The position numbers were made by a program, and so were the translations under genes. The notes beneath the pieces are model-generated. The model made no database searches. It had not been told where the DNA came from and saw only the letters and a program-made list of their open reading frames with translations. A DNA stretch of 64,000 bases from Owenia fusiformis (lineage: Eukaryota > Annelida > Polychaeta > Sabellida > Oweniidae), in NCBI GenBank assembly GCA_903813345.2, contig CAIIXF020000008.1:37040867-37104866 (forward strand), written 5' to 3'. The first letter of the stretch is position 1. Each line of letters begins with the position of its first letter. Shown here piece by piece: positions 38,365 to 50,016 of the stretch.

Positions 38365-39404
38365 TGTGGCGAAGTTGAGTCTCTCTATCGTTTACAAAAC
38401 ATGAAAACAAATATAGTTTAAAATATAAATTTATTAAAGAAAAGTTAAAGTCCAAAAATATCATTTCAATCGGTTACTTACAGTTTTTGGTTAGTCCCGA
38501 GTTCACGCAACGAGGTTCTGAGGTTTCAATGCCAAAAATGCCTCTTTTATATCCTAATTTTGAAGTGGGCAGAGCCGAAATAAGAGGTCTTATCCAATAA
38601 AATATGAAGAAATCTCATTAACTAAAATTGGCCGAAAAATGAATGTTTAATTTTATAGAAAGTCAATAAGGAATAGTGATGATTTTCTGCCCATGAATCT
38701 TGAATGTTTACCGAAAGTTTGAGAATTTGGCAGAATTTGGTGGGAAAGGAATGTCTAGACAAAACCTCTGAGCCTTGTCTCATGAACTCTGGATGTTTAA
38801 TCTAATTATCTAATTTAACTCATTATCTAATTTATGTCCGATACACATATTTATAAGTCAATTTTCACCCTAAAAAGTATACAATTATTCGTAAAATGTG
38901 ATGTAGAATATAAAGGTATAAACATTTGCAAAGTATATACAGCAGTATTGATGTTTTGGTCAGTCGTACTCAGGGTCATTAGGTTTAATCGCTTTTTACT
39001 TTGTTTATCAGAAATTTGCAGTCTTCAATATGATGCCAAAAACTATCGAAACTTATAAACATCTTAACTAAACATTGCAAAATTTCCCATCAGTTGACTT
39101 CATATATCATTTCTGCCACTCATATCTCAAGAATAATCCTTTCGTTTGATTGGCTCTAGATATAGTTCATGCCTAAAAACTGCTCTAATATGATGATAAA
39201 ACATAGGAAATTAAACTGTTGATATTGTGAAATATCACACTGGGTTTAAAGATCACTAAAACAACTGTTATAATACAAATATAAACTAATCAAAATAACA
39301 CAATAATTATAAATATGAGTAACAGAATAAGATCATTGTGACATCAACTGATGTGAAGTGAAACAAGTAGACTGACCAACGAGGTCAGCTATGACTTCGT
39401 CACA
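38365..39404 (-). repeat. LTR (5' LTR in the element's orientation)
   Basis: This copy lies beside the primer-binding site. It is the same length as its partner and near identical. The duplicated short open frames inside both LTRs (33365-33589 and 38834-39058) are carried by the repeat and are unlikely to be genes. Confidence 0.9.
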
Positions 39405-40222
39405 AATTTATATGTATCTACTTCAAAGAAATAAACTGAGGTTTTTGAAAAAAGGATGTAGAAATTTGGCAAGAATTGAGGCACCCTCAGCGTTTAATCG
39501 AACAAAGTCTCTTTAATGAAATGAGTCTCTTTAATATAGAACATAAGACAGCCATGGCTACACCCACTATAGCACTTAAGCACAGACAGTCCCATCAGCC
39601 CATTCCAAAGCAAACTAGAATTACATGAACCCATAATTTGAGATGACATCCAGTAGGTCTCAGCAAGTGGGTGATTAAAATAACAAAACATCAGATGCTA
39701 ACCACTGTGGAAACAATGCTAGCTGTTCACGTCAGTCACCTATACCCTATTTCCGATCAATCATTTGTAAAGTTTCTCTTATGCATATATTGATATTTGT
39801 CTCCCTAGAATTTGAAGGAAGTGCCTTATTTTCTGGCATTTTCTGTAGAATTTAGAGTTTTGACTTCTTCTTTGGTTTATTTCTTTCACTATTTTCCACA
39901 TTGTTTTATGTTTTAACGCACCATGATCACCCTGACGTTCTCACACTTCTTTGCTTTCAAGTATTATTTTCAAAAACATTTTTTTCACTTAAAGGAACTT
40001 GTGTCTTTTGAATGGAAATGTTATGAAGCCAGTGTAGGCTCAATCATTTAGATAATTTAAAGGCACACATTATTGTGAAGCATTTATTTTGAAACCTAGA
40101 GCATGCAGAGAGAGATACATGTATGCTAGCATGGACACTTTGTGTGTATCTATGACTGAAAGCTCATAATGTTCAATAATTATCAAAATTTTTATCTGAT
40201 TTTTTGTTGCTTATTCTTTCAG
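39405..40222 (+). other. Intron 2, right part
   Basis: Intronic sequence between the LTR element and the first G2 exon. It holds one diverged copy of the dispersed AT-rich repeat (about 39840-39945) and ends in the polypyrimidine tract TTATTCTTTCAG. Confidence 0.5.
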
Positions 40223-40453
40223 GGAAAGCTCAGAGAGTGAACGGCAGAGTGACTGGATCAATCAATGGAGTCCAACTAAATGTTGATCTCCACTCATACG
40301 TCGTAACAATTGATGGCAGATCTTACACCGCCATAAGTCGTTCCCCAACCAATGAGCTTGGTTTCTCCATGCAGAGTTTATCAGCAATAGGTGGCATTGT
40401 TGGTTGGCTGTTCGCTGTCCCAACAAATACAAAAAATGGATTTATGGTCACAG
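40223..40453 (+). CDS. Nidogen-like gene, G2 beta-barrel exon 1 of 3
   Basis: The exon (231 bases, phase 1-1) lies between TTCTTTCAG and GTAGGG. It encodes the start of the nidogen G2F domain: KAQRVNGRVTGSINGVQ, then the hallmark DLHSYVV..GRSYTAIS, then GGIVGWLFAVP..KNGF. In nidogen this 11-stranded barrel around a central helix binds perlecan and collagen IV. The match in order and spacing to nidogen G2 is strong, and the domain follows the CCxC EGF directly as in that family. Hemicentin also has a G2F domain but lacks this preceding EGF arrangement. Confidence 0.9.
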
Positions 40454-41102
40454 GTAGGGTTTTATGTAACTGTTATGTAACTACATAATGTATTTTATGT
40501 AACCAGATTATGTAACTGACATGTATGTAATACTGCAGTTCATGTAATGGTTGATAGTCTACATAAAATTTGCTCTCAAATGTCTTTGTGTGCTTAGATA
40601 TGATAAATTGAATGAAATATCAGTTTTCTCCCCAAAAAAATGTTTCAACTGGGTTTTCAAGTCTGAAAAAATCAGCACTCACTACGCTCACAATATCTCA
40701 GTGTAGGTGCTAACTTCACTCATTTTTCAAATCAGAAGTTGAAGTGCAGGTTGCCAACTGGGTGCCAACTGGGGGCTCTTTTGTTTCAAGTAGGGGGTCC
40801 ACTGGTAAAAGTGACATTGGGGGATCACTGGATATACCATCCGACAGGACTCTTAAACTTATAAAATAAAGCACATCATTTGTATGTTATGTAACATGTT
40901 TCACTATTTGGATCATTGTACTTTCATGCCTATCTGTTTTATGCATAATAAATTATGATTATTCCAAACACTGCTCAAAAAGTCAGGAAATGTGACAAGA
41001 TTGATTAAAAGTAGGAGATTTTTGAGAATAAAGGTGGAATTGAGAAAAAAAGTGGAAGAGAGTGGTGAAAATAATGGAAATTAAGGAAAAATGTATTTGT
41101 AG
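40454..41102 (+). other. Intron 3 of the nidogen-like gene
   Basis: A 649-bp intron from GTAGGG to a TTTGTAG acceptor. A G-rich patch near 40755-40830 (GGGGGCTC, AGGGGGTCC) is the only distinctive feature. Confidence 0.7.
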
Positions 41103-41300
41103 GTGGAGTATTTAACCGCACACTAACAATCACATTCCAAAAGAACGGAAACAAACTGAAGGTCAAACAGCAGATGTTGGGGCCATCCCCCGAACTGATG
41201 AGGATGAACACGGAAATTAGCGGAACTATCCCAAGAATCCCACAGGGGGCAAAGGTCTCAATTGAAGATTATAAGGAGGAATACCGTCGGGTGTCACCAG
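41103..41300 (+). CDS. Nidogen-like gene, G2 beta-barrel exon 2 of 3
   Basis: The exon is 198 bases long and phase 1-1, read as 66 codons. It opens GGVFNRTLTITFQKNGNK, corresponding to the G2F strand block TGGxFxR..ITF..G. It continues through KQQMLGPSPELMRMNTEISG and IPRIPQGAKVSIEDYKEEY, the family's conserved G.(I/V)P.IP.G..V.IE.Y.E.Y block. It does not begin with ATG and so is easily overlooked by open-frame searches. The donor is GTTTGT, a weaker consensus. Confidence 0.88.
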
Positions 41301-41572
41301 GTTTGTTTTTTTCTTTTTATATCTTTTTACATATTTTACTTCATTAAGTGTACATGTTATTTCTTGTAAAATATGAAGGGGGATTATATATATTTCACCA
41401 CCTTAATCTTTAGAACATACTTCGGTTTGCAGACTGTTAACATTGAAAAAGGGAAATTATTTCAACATCTTCATTTTACTTAACATGATAATAATTTCAG
41501 ACATAATTTTTAAGTTTTCAGGAACTTAAACCATACCATAAAAAATAACACATTTGTTTTTTATTCTTTCAG

Positions 41573-41791
41573 GTGTAATAAAATCCTACGCTACCCGCAC
41601 GTTCCGTATCAATGGTGTTTCTCAGCGCTTTACCTTAGACCAAGTGATCACATACAAAGAGTGCCCATTTAAAGCACCAGATGTCCCTGATGTACTTCGA
41701 CTTAGCGTTACCCGTAACTTTGTGACCTTCCAAGAAAAAGAACAAATTGTGCGTTATGCCATGACAACAAAGATCGCACCAGTTACAGGAG
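41573..41791 (+). CDS. Nidogen-like gene, G2 beta-barrel exon 3 of 3
   Basis: The exon has 219 bases, phase 1-1, between TTCTTTCAG and GTATTT. It encodes GVIKSYATRTFRINGV, then LDQVITYKEC, then KEQIVRYAMTTKIAPVTGG. These match the final G2F strands including the Q.I.Y.EC and E.I.RYAM blocks. With the two preceding exons it completes a full-length G2 domain of about 216 residues. Confidence 0.9.
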
Positions 41792-43118
41792 GTATTTGGT
41801 GATTTATACTTTAAGGCCTTAGATTTATGACAGCCAAGAAGGAATTAACACAAGAAACACATGAATAATTCTTCAGGACAATTAAAAAAATGTTTTGAGA
41901 CAAAAAAGATGTTTTGAGACACAGACTTCTATACATCCTTTCACATATACATGTACAGGGTGATCACTAAGTTCTGGGAATTTATCTGTCATTTCATTAT
42001 TTTTCAACCAATTTACTTGAAATTTTCAAGGTAAATGGGAAATGTAATTTTGGGTTCGATAAAACAGTCTCATTGTCATCTTATGTCACAATGGATAATT
42101 ATCGTTACTATAGCAACATGACAAATGGCGTAGCGGGTCAGGTAAAATAAAAATGGATTCAAATTTTGCTTGGTCCAAAAGTATGGTTGATAAAAACCTA
42201 TTTGGTGGACATATTTCTGTGATTTTTTTCAAATGCTTCTAGCTTTAGTTTCTAAAGTAACATCTTTATTGTTATATAAGAGTGAACTTTGCTCTATTTT
42301 TGTATCATTCATCAGCATCTCAAAGTCACAATCATGACTCAAAATAGCGGGGAGTTATCTTGCTCCTTCCCATTACTCAATCTGCCCATACTACTCTTGA
42401 GGAATTGGGGTTCACACAAGTTATTACTGCCCCATATTCAACAAACAATATTCACCAGATGAAGCACCATTAGGCTTCACTACATTTTGGGTGCTAAAGC
42501 ATTATATGAGAGGTCATAAGTTTCATTCCGATAAGGGACTGATTTCAACGACTTGAGCAAATCTTCAAGGGATACCACAGGGAGGAATGGAACACATCTT
42601 TATGGACTAAGTTTGTCAACAATGCATGTGTGTCCAGGCTAATGGAAACAATCATAAATGAAATGATCCTCTCAGCAATGAAGAATACTTCTGAATAAAT
42701 GACTTCAGGAGTACTGTTCTACCTCTAGTACTAGTAGTTTGAAGCAACCATCTAGGCAAGATGAATATGTTTTGCAGGAAACTTGAAGATTAACATCAGT
42801 CAAAATTTGCTGACCCGCGATCCACTTTTACTTTTTTTGTAATAACAATAAAATAAATTGTAGATGTGATATGTATTTGAAACATTGTGTGTCAATTCAG
42901 AATTATACAATGTACACCTGCTGAAAATTTCAACTCAAATGGTTGAGAAATCTTGAAATGGCAGGCCAATTCCCAGAACTTAATGATCACCCTGTATTAA
43001 GAAATAACATTCTTCTGCTCCCGGGGAGTTATTTGATATACTGAATAGAAATAAATCTGATTGTGTAAAAATTCAATATTTTATAATGTATTTATTCTTT
43101 CCATTCTGTGTATTTTAG
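41792..43118 (+). other. Intron 5 of the nidogen-like gene, mostly a mariner relic
   Basis: The intron separates the G2 domain from the next EGF exon. About 80 percent of it is the element at 41956-42994. The rest is unremarkable. Confidence 0.7.
41956..42994 (+). mobile_element. Decayed mariner-type transposon
   Basis: The ends CAGGGTGATCACTAAGTTCT and AGAACTTAATGATCACCCTG are inverted copies differing at one base, and TA lies outside each (41954-41955 and 42995-42996). The TIR continues through GGGAATT. Plus-strand translation near 42400-42540 recalls a mariner C-terminal half, with a PYS block and then LKHYMRGHKFHSDKG, interrupted by stops. The element is 1039 bp and inactive. Confidence 0.8.
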
Positions 43119-43247
43119 GAGGTAGCGGAGACCCATGCAGGGACGAAGGACTGATATGTGACTCTAAAGCTACATGTGAGCTTGGCGAAGGTGGCTACAG
43201 ATGTGTTTGCAAAGCAGGTTTCACTGGCAGTGGACAGCAATGTGTCG
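43119..43247 (+). CDS. Nidogen-like gene, EGF exon after G2
   Basis: The exon has 129 bases, phase 1-1, with a TATTTTAG acceptor and GTAAGT donor. It encodes six cysteines in EGF spacing: DPCRDEGLICDSKATC, then GGYRCVCKAGFTGSGQQC. The GxxGxGxxC end is the usual nidogen-type EGF fold. It lacks a D-x-D/N-E calcium-binding start, so it is probably a non-calcium EGF. Confidence 0.85.
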
Positions 43248-43644
43248 GTAAGTGATAATACAATGATCAGAAAATTATTTGAGGCCTTAACTTCTTCGAG
43301 AAGGATTAAAATACAGGGTCATGAATAATGTATAAAACTTCACATGTTAGCAAAGTACGCTCCCTCTGTTCCGTTAAATGAAAATCCCCAGTAGGTTAAG
43401 AGTGTAGGTAGTTAAGAACTTCCTGATAAAGATTTATTAATTATTTGTTCTATTAGATCCTGCTAAAGTGTATCATATCTAACCTTGGATCGTGTTTTAA
43501 CTGAAATGAGGTAATTTCACTTGTTATATAGAGAAGTTCTGTCACTTTTTCACTTCAAAATGATTTCCCTCTTTTCCCAGAGAATTTTAGGTGTTAAATG
43601 TCTCTCTTATCAGCGGTATAGATATCCGTCTGCTCATGCTTATT

Positions 43645-43800
43645 TCACTCCATTTCTCTCTAAAATTTGATTAAAGTATCTGATTTTTTGACATTTTTAT
43701 AAAATTTAGAGTGTCAACTACAGGTCTGTTTATTTTATTCCTTGCTGAGTCATTGCTTTTCCTTGTTATTTCTCTTTTTAAAGCATCTCTACCTTGACAT
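43645..43800 (+). repeat. Dispersed AT-rich repeat family, copy
   Basis: It matches the 28296 copy in order: TTTCTCTCTAAAATTTGATT, AAATTTAGAGTGTCAACTAC, GTCTGTTTATTTTATTCC. Confidence 0.55.
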
Positions 43801-44299
43801 TTGATGCTTTTGAAATGTATTGCAGTAGTAGGGATGTCGATTTGAAGATAACCAGGTGTACACGTTTGTACTTAACCTGCTCAAAATATTTCTGAGATTA
43901 TGATTTGCTCTTTAAATTGAGTAAATAAAAATGGAATCAGCAAAGAATTAAATAAAGTCAATGAGAATTTTGTAATTGTTTGAAGAAAAAGAGGACTGGT
44001 CAGAATTAAATCATAAATCTTTATGTATTTATCAGACATCAAGAAAAATGTGATGGTGAACCCTTTTCATTTTTTCTATAATATAGAATAAATTACCCAA
44101 GTTTCCGTCATTTCTTTACAATTTATAGAATGTTCAGGACATACTTTATCTATTTAGTTTATTCCTCGCTGATTTCATCCTTTCACACTCCATTTTTCTC
44201 TCAAAACATGAACATCATGAAATCTTTCCAATGGGGAATGTCATGTTTTTAAGTCATGTTTATCAGGTTAGTTAAACGATTTGATAACCTAACTCCTTC

Positions 44300-44470
44300 C
44301 AGGAAAATATCATAATGGTTATGTTTTAAAATGGAAAATAGAGTGGAAAAGAGTGGAATCAGCAAGGAATAAAGTAAACAGGCATGTAGCGGATACTCTA
44401 AATTGTATAGAAATGCAAGAAAATCTGGTAGTTTATTCAAATCTTGGAGAGAAAACCATGAAATTGGCAA
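44300..44470 (-). repeat. Dispersed AT-rich repeat family, copy
   Basis: The minus strand matches the 28296 copy (CTCCAAGATTTGAATAAACT, ATACAATTTAGAGTATCC, GCCTGTTTACTTTATTCCTT). The short minus-strand open frame here is repeat-derived. Confidence 0.6.
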
Positions 44471-44600
44471 GAACTCCATGACATTTTCTGTTGATAATTT
44501 GTACTAGATTGAAGGGTAAACAGAGTTGATTATAAACAAGAAGATCCTGCCATACATAAGGGGGCATCTCAAACTATTAACAGCTGTGGCTTAATCAGGA

Positions 44601-44690
44601 AAACATAATGTTTTGATATACTCCCTATTCTTACGTAAAACATTATAAACATTATTTTTAAAAATATATTAATGATAATTCTATTGATTG
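44601..44690. repeat. Target-site duplication of the LINE, left copy
   Basis: The 90-bp direct repeat lies beside the (CAATA)n tail. Its partner is at 54137-54226. Most LINE duplications are 5-20 bp, so this is unusually long. Confidence 0.85.
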
Positions 44691-44717
44691 TATTGTATTG
44701 TATTGTATTGTATTGAT
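44691..44717 (-). repeat. (CAATA)n 3' tail of the LINE
   Basis: The plus strand reads TATTG repeated five times. Short tandem repeats instead of poly-A end several LINE clades. Confidence 0.8.
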
Positions 44718-44879
44718 TTATTTCCTTCATTATGAAGATTTACAACATTAATAAGCAGCAATTTACATTATATCAAAATAAAATTATAATAAGAAAACTA
44801 TTTATAGTATCATAGTATGTACAGATGTGTGACTTTCTTTTAAAAATATAGGTAGATGATCTGTACTACCTGTGCAGTA

Positions 44880-46251
44880 TTATTCTAAACAAGTGTTGGT
44901 GAATCTGTACATCATCATATTGATGTATGTTGCACATATGTTAAGCAATTTTATTGATGTGGCATCATCAATTGTATGCAAAATATCGGAGCGTCCTCCA
45001 AGGAGAAATTCTAGGATTATGTCATCTTCACTGTTTAGGAGTTCACATGACTGATGCACAGAGATGCTATTTATAATATTTTCATACATTTCATTTCTTA
45101 ATGCAATTAAAAATTGACATTCTACTATCATGTGTTTGACAGTATCATTGGTGGTTCTACCGCACCTCAGACATTGCGTATTGAAATCGTCATCTGGAAG
45201 TTCCCTTGAAGCCAAATGTAGAAGTATTGCAAATGCCCATGTTTTAAGAGGATATTTCCTGCCAGCTACCCAATGTATTGCTGGTTTAAGTTCAGTCTGA
45301 ATTTGCGCAAATCTGTTTAATTTTGTATTATTGGAGAGCAAGCGTTGCCAGTTTCCAGTTTCGTTAATATTGATTTGAGCATTCACATAGCTTTTCCATT
45401 TGGCCTTCGAGGGGAATGTAAAAGATTGAAGATAGCCTGAGAATATTTCATAAAGTACTTCATACTTTGACAACACTTCAATAATATCTGGTATGAACCC
45501 TAAATGTGTGTCATAGATGTTTAATAGCCAAGAACTTATTCTGATCAGTAGAATCGTTTTTATGATGGAATTGGGATTTGACGTACATAATCTGTGAAGG
45601 AAGGATAATTTGGCTTTGTTAATCTGAGCTTCCATTGTCCATAGACCTAGGGTACTTAGTACTATTGCTGATGAAGTCCTTTTGCCATATCCCTGGATAG
45701 TTTTCACTACGTATTTCTGTGTTATTTCAAGATTGTTTAGTTCAGACTTAGTTAATTTTCCCCATAGTTCTGAACCATAGAGTGCAGAGGGGATTATGAC
45801 AGTTTTCCATATTTTGACCGAGGCTAGCGGATTCATGGCTCCGTTTCTCATTCCAATTTTATTGAGAGCATGGAATGATTGTTTGGCTTTTTTACAAGCT
45901 ATTTTTGTTCGTTCCGATGATCTCAGATCACTCACCATCAAATTGCCAATATATGTGTGTTGATCTGTTTCGGGGATTGTGTCTGGTCCCAATTTCCATT
46001 GTCTTGTGAGTTTGTTCTTTAAAATTGACTTCTTTGTTTCAGGATATGTAATTATTTTACTCTTGCTGTCTGATCCTGCATGGTATACAAGACGCCATTT
46101 GCTACTGTAGTTATACACGATATCCAATAAGCATTGTAAACCATTTACTGTTGTTGACATCACGGTAGTGTCATCAGCAACCAAGATTGTTGGTATATAA
46201 GTGTTTCCTACATATAGACCCGAAGTTGAAAATTCACAGAGTTCCTTTATA
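44880..46251 (-). CDS. LINE ORF2, C-terminal part (end of RT domain to zinc motif), separated by insertion
   Basis: The frame runs from the nested element's target duplication to TAA at 44880. It begins with KELCEFSTSGLYVGN and then ILVADDT, the catalytic RT motif C, here VADD in place of the commoner Y/FADD. A long thumb and connection region follows. Near the end is CLRCGRTTNDTVKHMIVEC, a C-x2-C-x9-H-x4-C zinc motif usual at LINE C-termini. Counting bases across the insertion, 2224 plus 1367 gives 3591, an exact multiple of three, so the two halves are in one frame with no other break. Confidence 0.88.
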
Positions 46252-49200
46252 GGTAGTGAGGTAGCACCGAAAAATGTACCCGGTTCTGAACAAATTGAAA
46301 TTACTTGTTTCTTATGTATTTTTATGTGATACTTCAGAAAATTTTAGTCTGACGCGCCGTATCCGGGGCGAAAGTTGTCAAAATTGGGTTTTTGACCCTA
46401 AAAAGGAAAATTACAGGGGGTACATTATCATCATTGAATAATTCATTCAGTTAGTCTTCAATCATCATAATGATTTTATTGAGAGTTGACGAGATCATTC
46501 TGAGGTAGTATGCAAAGTTTCAATGGTCTGTCACTCGTGGTTGCCATGGAAACCACAATTTTTGCTGAGAAAATCCTTAATTTTGGTAAAACCTGTACCT
46601 GTACATAATATAGAATGTGGATTATTTTTCAAATCAACAGATATCAGAACATTTTAGCACTCTAAAAATCACCAGGGCTGTCCAAACATTTGTTTAAAGA
46701 GAAAGAATATTGCAATTTATATGACTGGTAAGTGTCAAAGACCATACAATTACATAAGTGGTCAAAAGTGGGCGTCGCCCTCATAATAGTAGTTGATTGC
46801 CATTCTCTATAAATACAGAGTTTTACTTGACTTTTGAGATACATTTATATTGAATTTTTTGGTTATACTTAATATCAAGCATATTTACATCTAAGTTATA
46901 GTTATTGCATGGGGATACAGGGGGGAGGGGGGGGGGAGGTAGTAACAGAATTTGGAGTGGGCAGAGCTTATCAGCCTTAAGTGTAAATCTCATCTACATG
47001 GTTCTAGATTTCATAGGGTACAGCTTCTGGGTCGTATTATATTCATCTCAATATATAAGATATTAGAATTTACATGGTTGGTAAGTGTCAAAGACCATAG
47101 AATTACACATGTGATCAAAAGTGGGCGTCGCCCTAATCATTGTATATGGTTCATTCTCTATAAATACAGAGTTTAACTTGACTTTTGAAGTACATTTACT
47201 TAAAAACATCTTTGATTTATAGTTAATGTCAAGCATTTCTGGTAAGTTATATATGTACATCTAATTGTAATAGTTATTGTCTTGGGGTGGAGGATGGGGG
47301 GGGGGGGGGGGGGAGAGTAACAGAATTGGAAATGGGCAGAGCTAATAAGCCTTAAATGTAAATCTCATTTACTTAGTTCTGGATTTCAAGGGGTGCATCT
47401 TCTGGGTCTTCTTCACATTCATCTCAATATATGGGATATTCCAATTTACATAATTGGTAAGTGTCAAAGACCATACAATTACATAAGTGATCAAAAGTGG
47501 GTGTTGCTCTAACAATATATTGTTATCATGTGGGAGAATATAAGTATACCACTACACTTGCAGATTTGAGATATGGCGCTCCACCTTTGCCTTTTAAAAA
47601 GGTGCTATTGCCCCTTCTGCATGACACTTCATCTGTGAATGTGTGAAGTGCTAGGAAGGCTGCATATATGTCAGGGTCTATATTGGAGGAAATACCACTG
47701 ACATCAGTCTTCTTTTGTTTCCAACTCAAGTATCCAGCAGCACACTTTGCTGTATTTGCTTTTTGTTTTCATCATCATACAAGAACTAATTCCAATCTTT
47801 AGGGACTCTTGTTTTTCTACCTTAAATAGGGCAAGGTGTCCGTCCCCTCTTTCAGGTTCCTTTATAGAGTTTTTCATGTAATTATCACATACAAAAACTA
47901 ATCAATCTGCAATTGCAGAATCTTGAAAAAAGTCTCCGCCAGATCCAGAAACAAAACTACCTTTCAAGTTGAATTATGATTTGGGATAGTTGGGGTTTGT
48001 TTTCCTTATGATTTGTATACATTTAGAAGTTTTCTTTTTCTTGCTGGGTTCTATTACAAATTTTGGTCCTTTCCCTTTGGCACTTGTGGGTACATGTTCA
48101 TGCATAGGGATGGGTTTATCTGTTCTTGCAAGAAGTCCAGTCAGTGTTCCTAGAGCCCAAGGCACAGGGCTCAATAGGAACTGCAGGAGACATTCTAGGC
48201 TAATTTTATGTTCCTTAGCAAGATCGAAGCTGTTCAAAGATGTTTCATTCAGAATGAATTTGAACCATCTTATAAGCTTGTTCTGAGCACTTTTTTTACT
48301 GTCACTGTTGCTGCTGTAGTTTGCTGCTATAGTTTTCAATTTCATATGTCTTATTAGATCATGAAATCTTTTTTTCAACTAATCTCAGATGGTATCTCTT
48401 CATGCAATTGGACTTGAATGGAAACTAAATGACTCCATATCTTTCCAGTGGGTATTGACTGATATTCTCATACAAGAGATTGGTGACATAGCAACACCAG
48501 GAGATGAATCAGAAAACTCCAGAAGATGTACCCTATGAAATCCAGAATTAAAAAGATGAGATTTATACTTAAGGCAGATGAGATCTACACATTCTAATAC
48601 TGTTACTACTCACCCCTGCCCCAATGTAAAAACTATAATACTTACACAGATGTATTTACCAGAAATGCTTGACATAAATTAAAATAACAGCAGTTCAGTA
48701 TAACTATGAATGTATCTTAAAAGTCAAGTTCAATTTTGTATTTATACAAAGAACCAATCATCTACTATTGTTAGGGCGACACTCCTTTTGATCATTTATT
48801 AATATGTAATTGTATGGTGTTTGACAAATCCTGTAAATTGTAATATCCCATATATTGAGATGAATATGAAGGGGACCCAGACGATGTACCCCTGAAATCC
48901 AGAATTATGCAGATGAGATTTATACTTAAGGCTGATTACCTCTGCCCCTTCCCTATTCTGTTACTACTCTCCCCAATCCTCCCCCAGGCAAGAACTATTA
49001 CAATTTGATGTGCATTACTAACCAGAAATGCTTGAAATTAAGTATAATCAAAGAAGTTGTAATGTAAATGTATCTCAAAAGTCAAGTTAGACTCTGTATT
49101 TATAGAGAATGAATATATGATAAGGGCGACGCCCACTTTTGATCACTTGCGTAATTCTATGGTCTTTATACTTACCAATCATGCAGAATTATAATATCCT

Positions 49201-50016
49201 ATATATTCAGATGAATGTGAAGAAGACCCAGAAGATGTACCCCATGAAATCCAGAACTATGTAGATTAGATTTATACTTAAGGGTGATTAGCTTTGCCCT
49301 CTTCCAATTCTGTTACCCCCCCCCATCTACCCCCTCCCCCATGCAATAAGTATAACACTTACATGTACATTATTTACCAAAAATGCTTCATATTTAGTAT
49401 AACCAAAGAACATCATTATAAATGTACCTCAAAAGTCAAGTAAAACTCTGTATTTTTAGAGAATGGCAATCATCTACTATGATGAGGGCGACGCCCACTT
49501 TTGATCATTTGTGTAATTGTATGGTCTTTGACACTCCCCAGTTATGTTAATTGCAATATCCTTTATATTTAAATAAATGTTTGAACTGCCCTGGTAATTT
49601 TGAGAATGCTAAAATGTTCTGATATCTGTTGATTTGAAAAATAATCCACATTCTATATTATGTTAAGGTACAGGTTTTACCAAAATCAAGGATTTTCTCA
49701 GCAAAAATTGTGGTTTCCATGGCAACCATGAGTGACAGACCATTGAAACTTTGCATACTACCTTAAAATGATCTCATCAACTCTCAATAAAATTATTATG
49801 ATGATTGAAGACCAACTGAATGAATTATTCAATGATGATAATGTACCCCCTGTAATTTTCCTTTTTAGGGTCAAAAACCCAATTTTGACAACTTTCGCCC
49901 CGGATACGGCGCGTCAGACAAAAATTTTCTGAAGTATCACATAAAAATACATTAAAAAAAAGTAATTTCAATTTGTTCAGAAGCGGGTACATTTTTCGGT
50001 GCTACCTCACTAACTA
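46252..50016. mobile_element. Foldback-type DNA transposon nested in LINE ORF2
   Basis: Long inverted arms (left about 46254-47525, right about 48440-50012) start at the outer ends with TAGTGAGGTAGCACCGAAAA and continue with GACGCGCCGTATCCGGGGCG. Each arm then contains about three direct repeats of roughly 360-390 bp carrying the block GGTAAGTGTCAAAGACCATA and a GTGGGCGTCGCCCT hairpin. A 5-bp TTATA occurs at both insertion edges (46247-46251 and 50017-50021) and, when counted once, restores the LINE reading frame. The core (47526-48440) has decayed coding fragments and no recognised transposase. Superfamily unassigned. Confidence 0.8.
47526..48378 (-). pseudogene. Decayed mobile-element protein fragments in the foldback core
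   Basis: Two minus-strand pieces remain in order: 48378-47974, with LLQFLLSPVPWALGT and KTDKPIPMH, then 47729-47526, with AAFLALHTFTDEVSC and FLKGKG. From memory these recall blocks of a protein family abundant in invertebrate genomes (an SPxPxxLxTxDG block followed later by an HxFTGCD..SxF..KGK block), but the cysteine/aspartate positions differ here. The identification is tentative. They may be the remains of a passenger or transposition gene. Confidence 0.35.

Larger units (their letters stand above)
32896..39404 (-). mobile_element. LTR retrotransposon without gag/pol (LARD-like), Gypsy-type signals
   Basis: Two direct repeats of 1040 bp each (32896-33935 and 38365-39404) flank 4429 bp. 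On the minus strand the LTRs begin TGTGACGAAGTC and end with a CACA-type terminus. They are followed by a primer-binding-like site and preceded by a purine tract in the right places. AATT lies immediately outside both ends as a 4-bp target duplication. By eye the LTRs differ at one base, which implies a recent insertion. The interior has no gag, protease, reverse transcriptase or integrase frame, so mobilisation would have to come from another element. Confidence 0.9.

Noticed and set aside
40223-41791. Hemicentin as an alternative identity for the G2 domain gene
   Set aside because: The EGF with CCxC directly before G2, and the close match to nidogen G2 blocks, favour nidogen; no immunoglobulin or thrombospondin exon is seen upstream.
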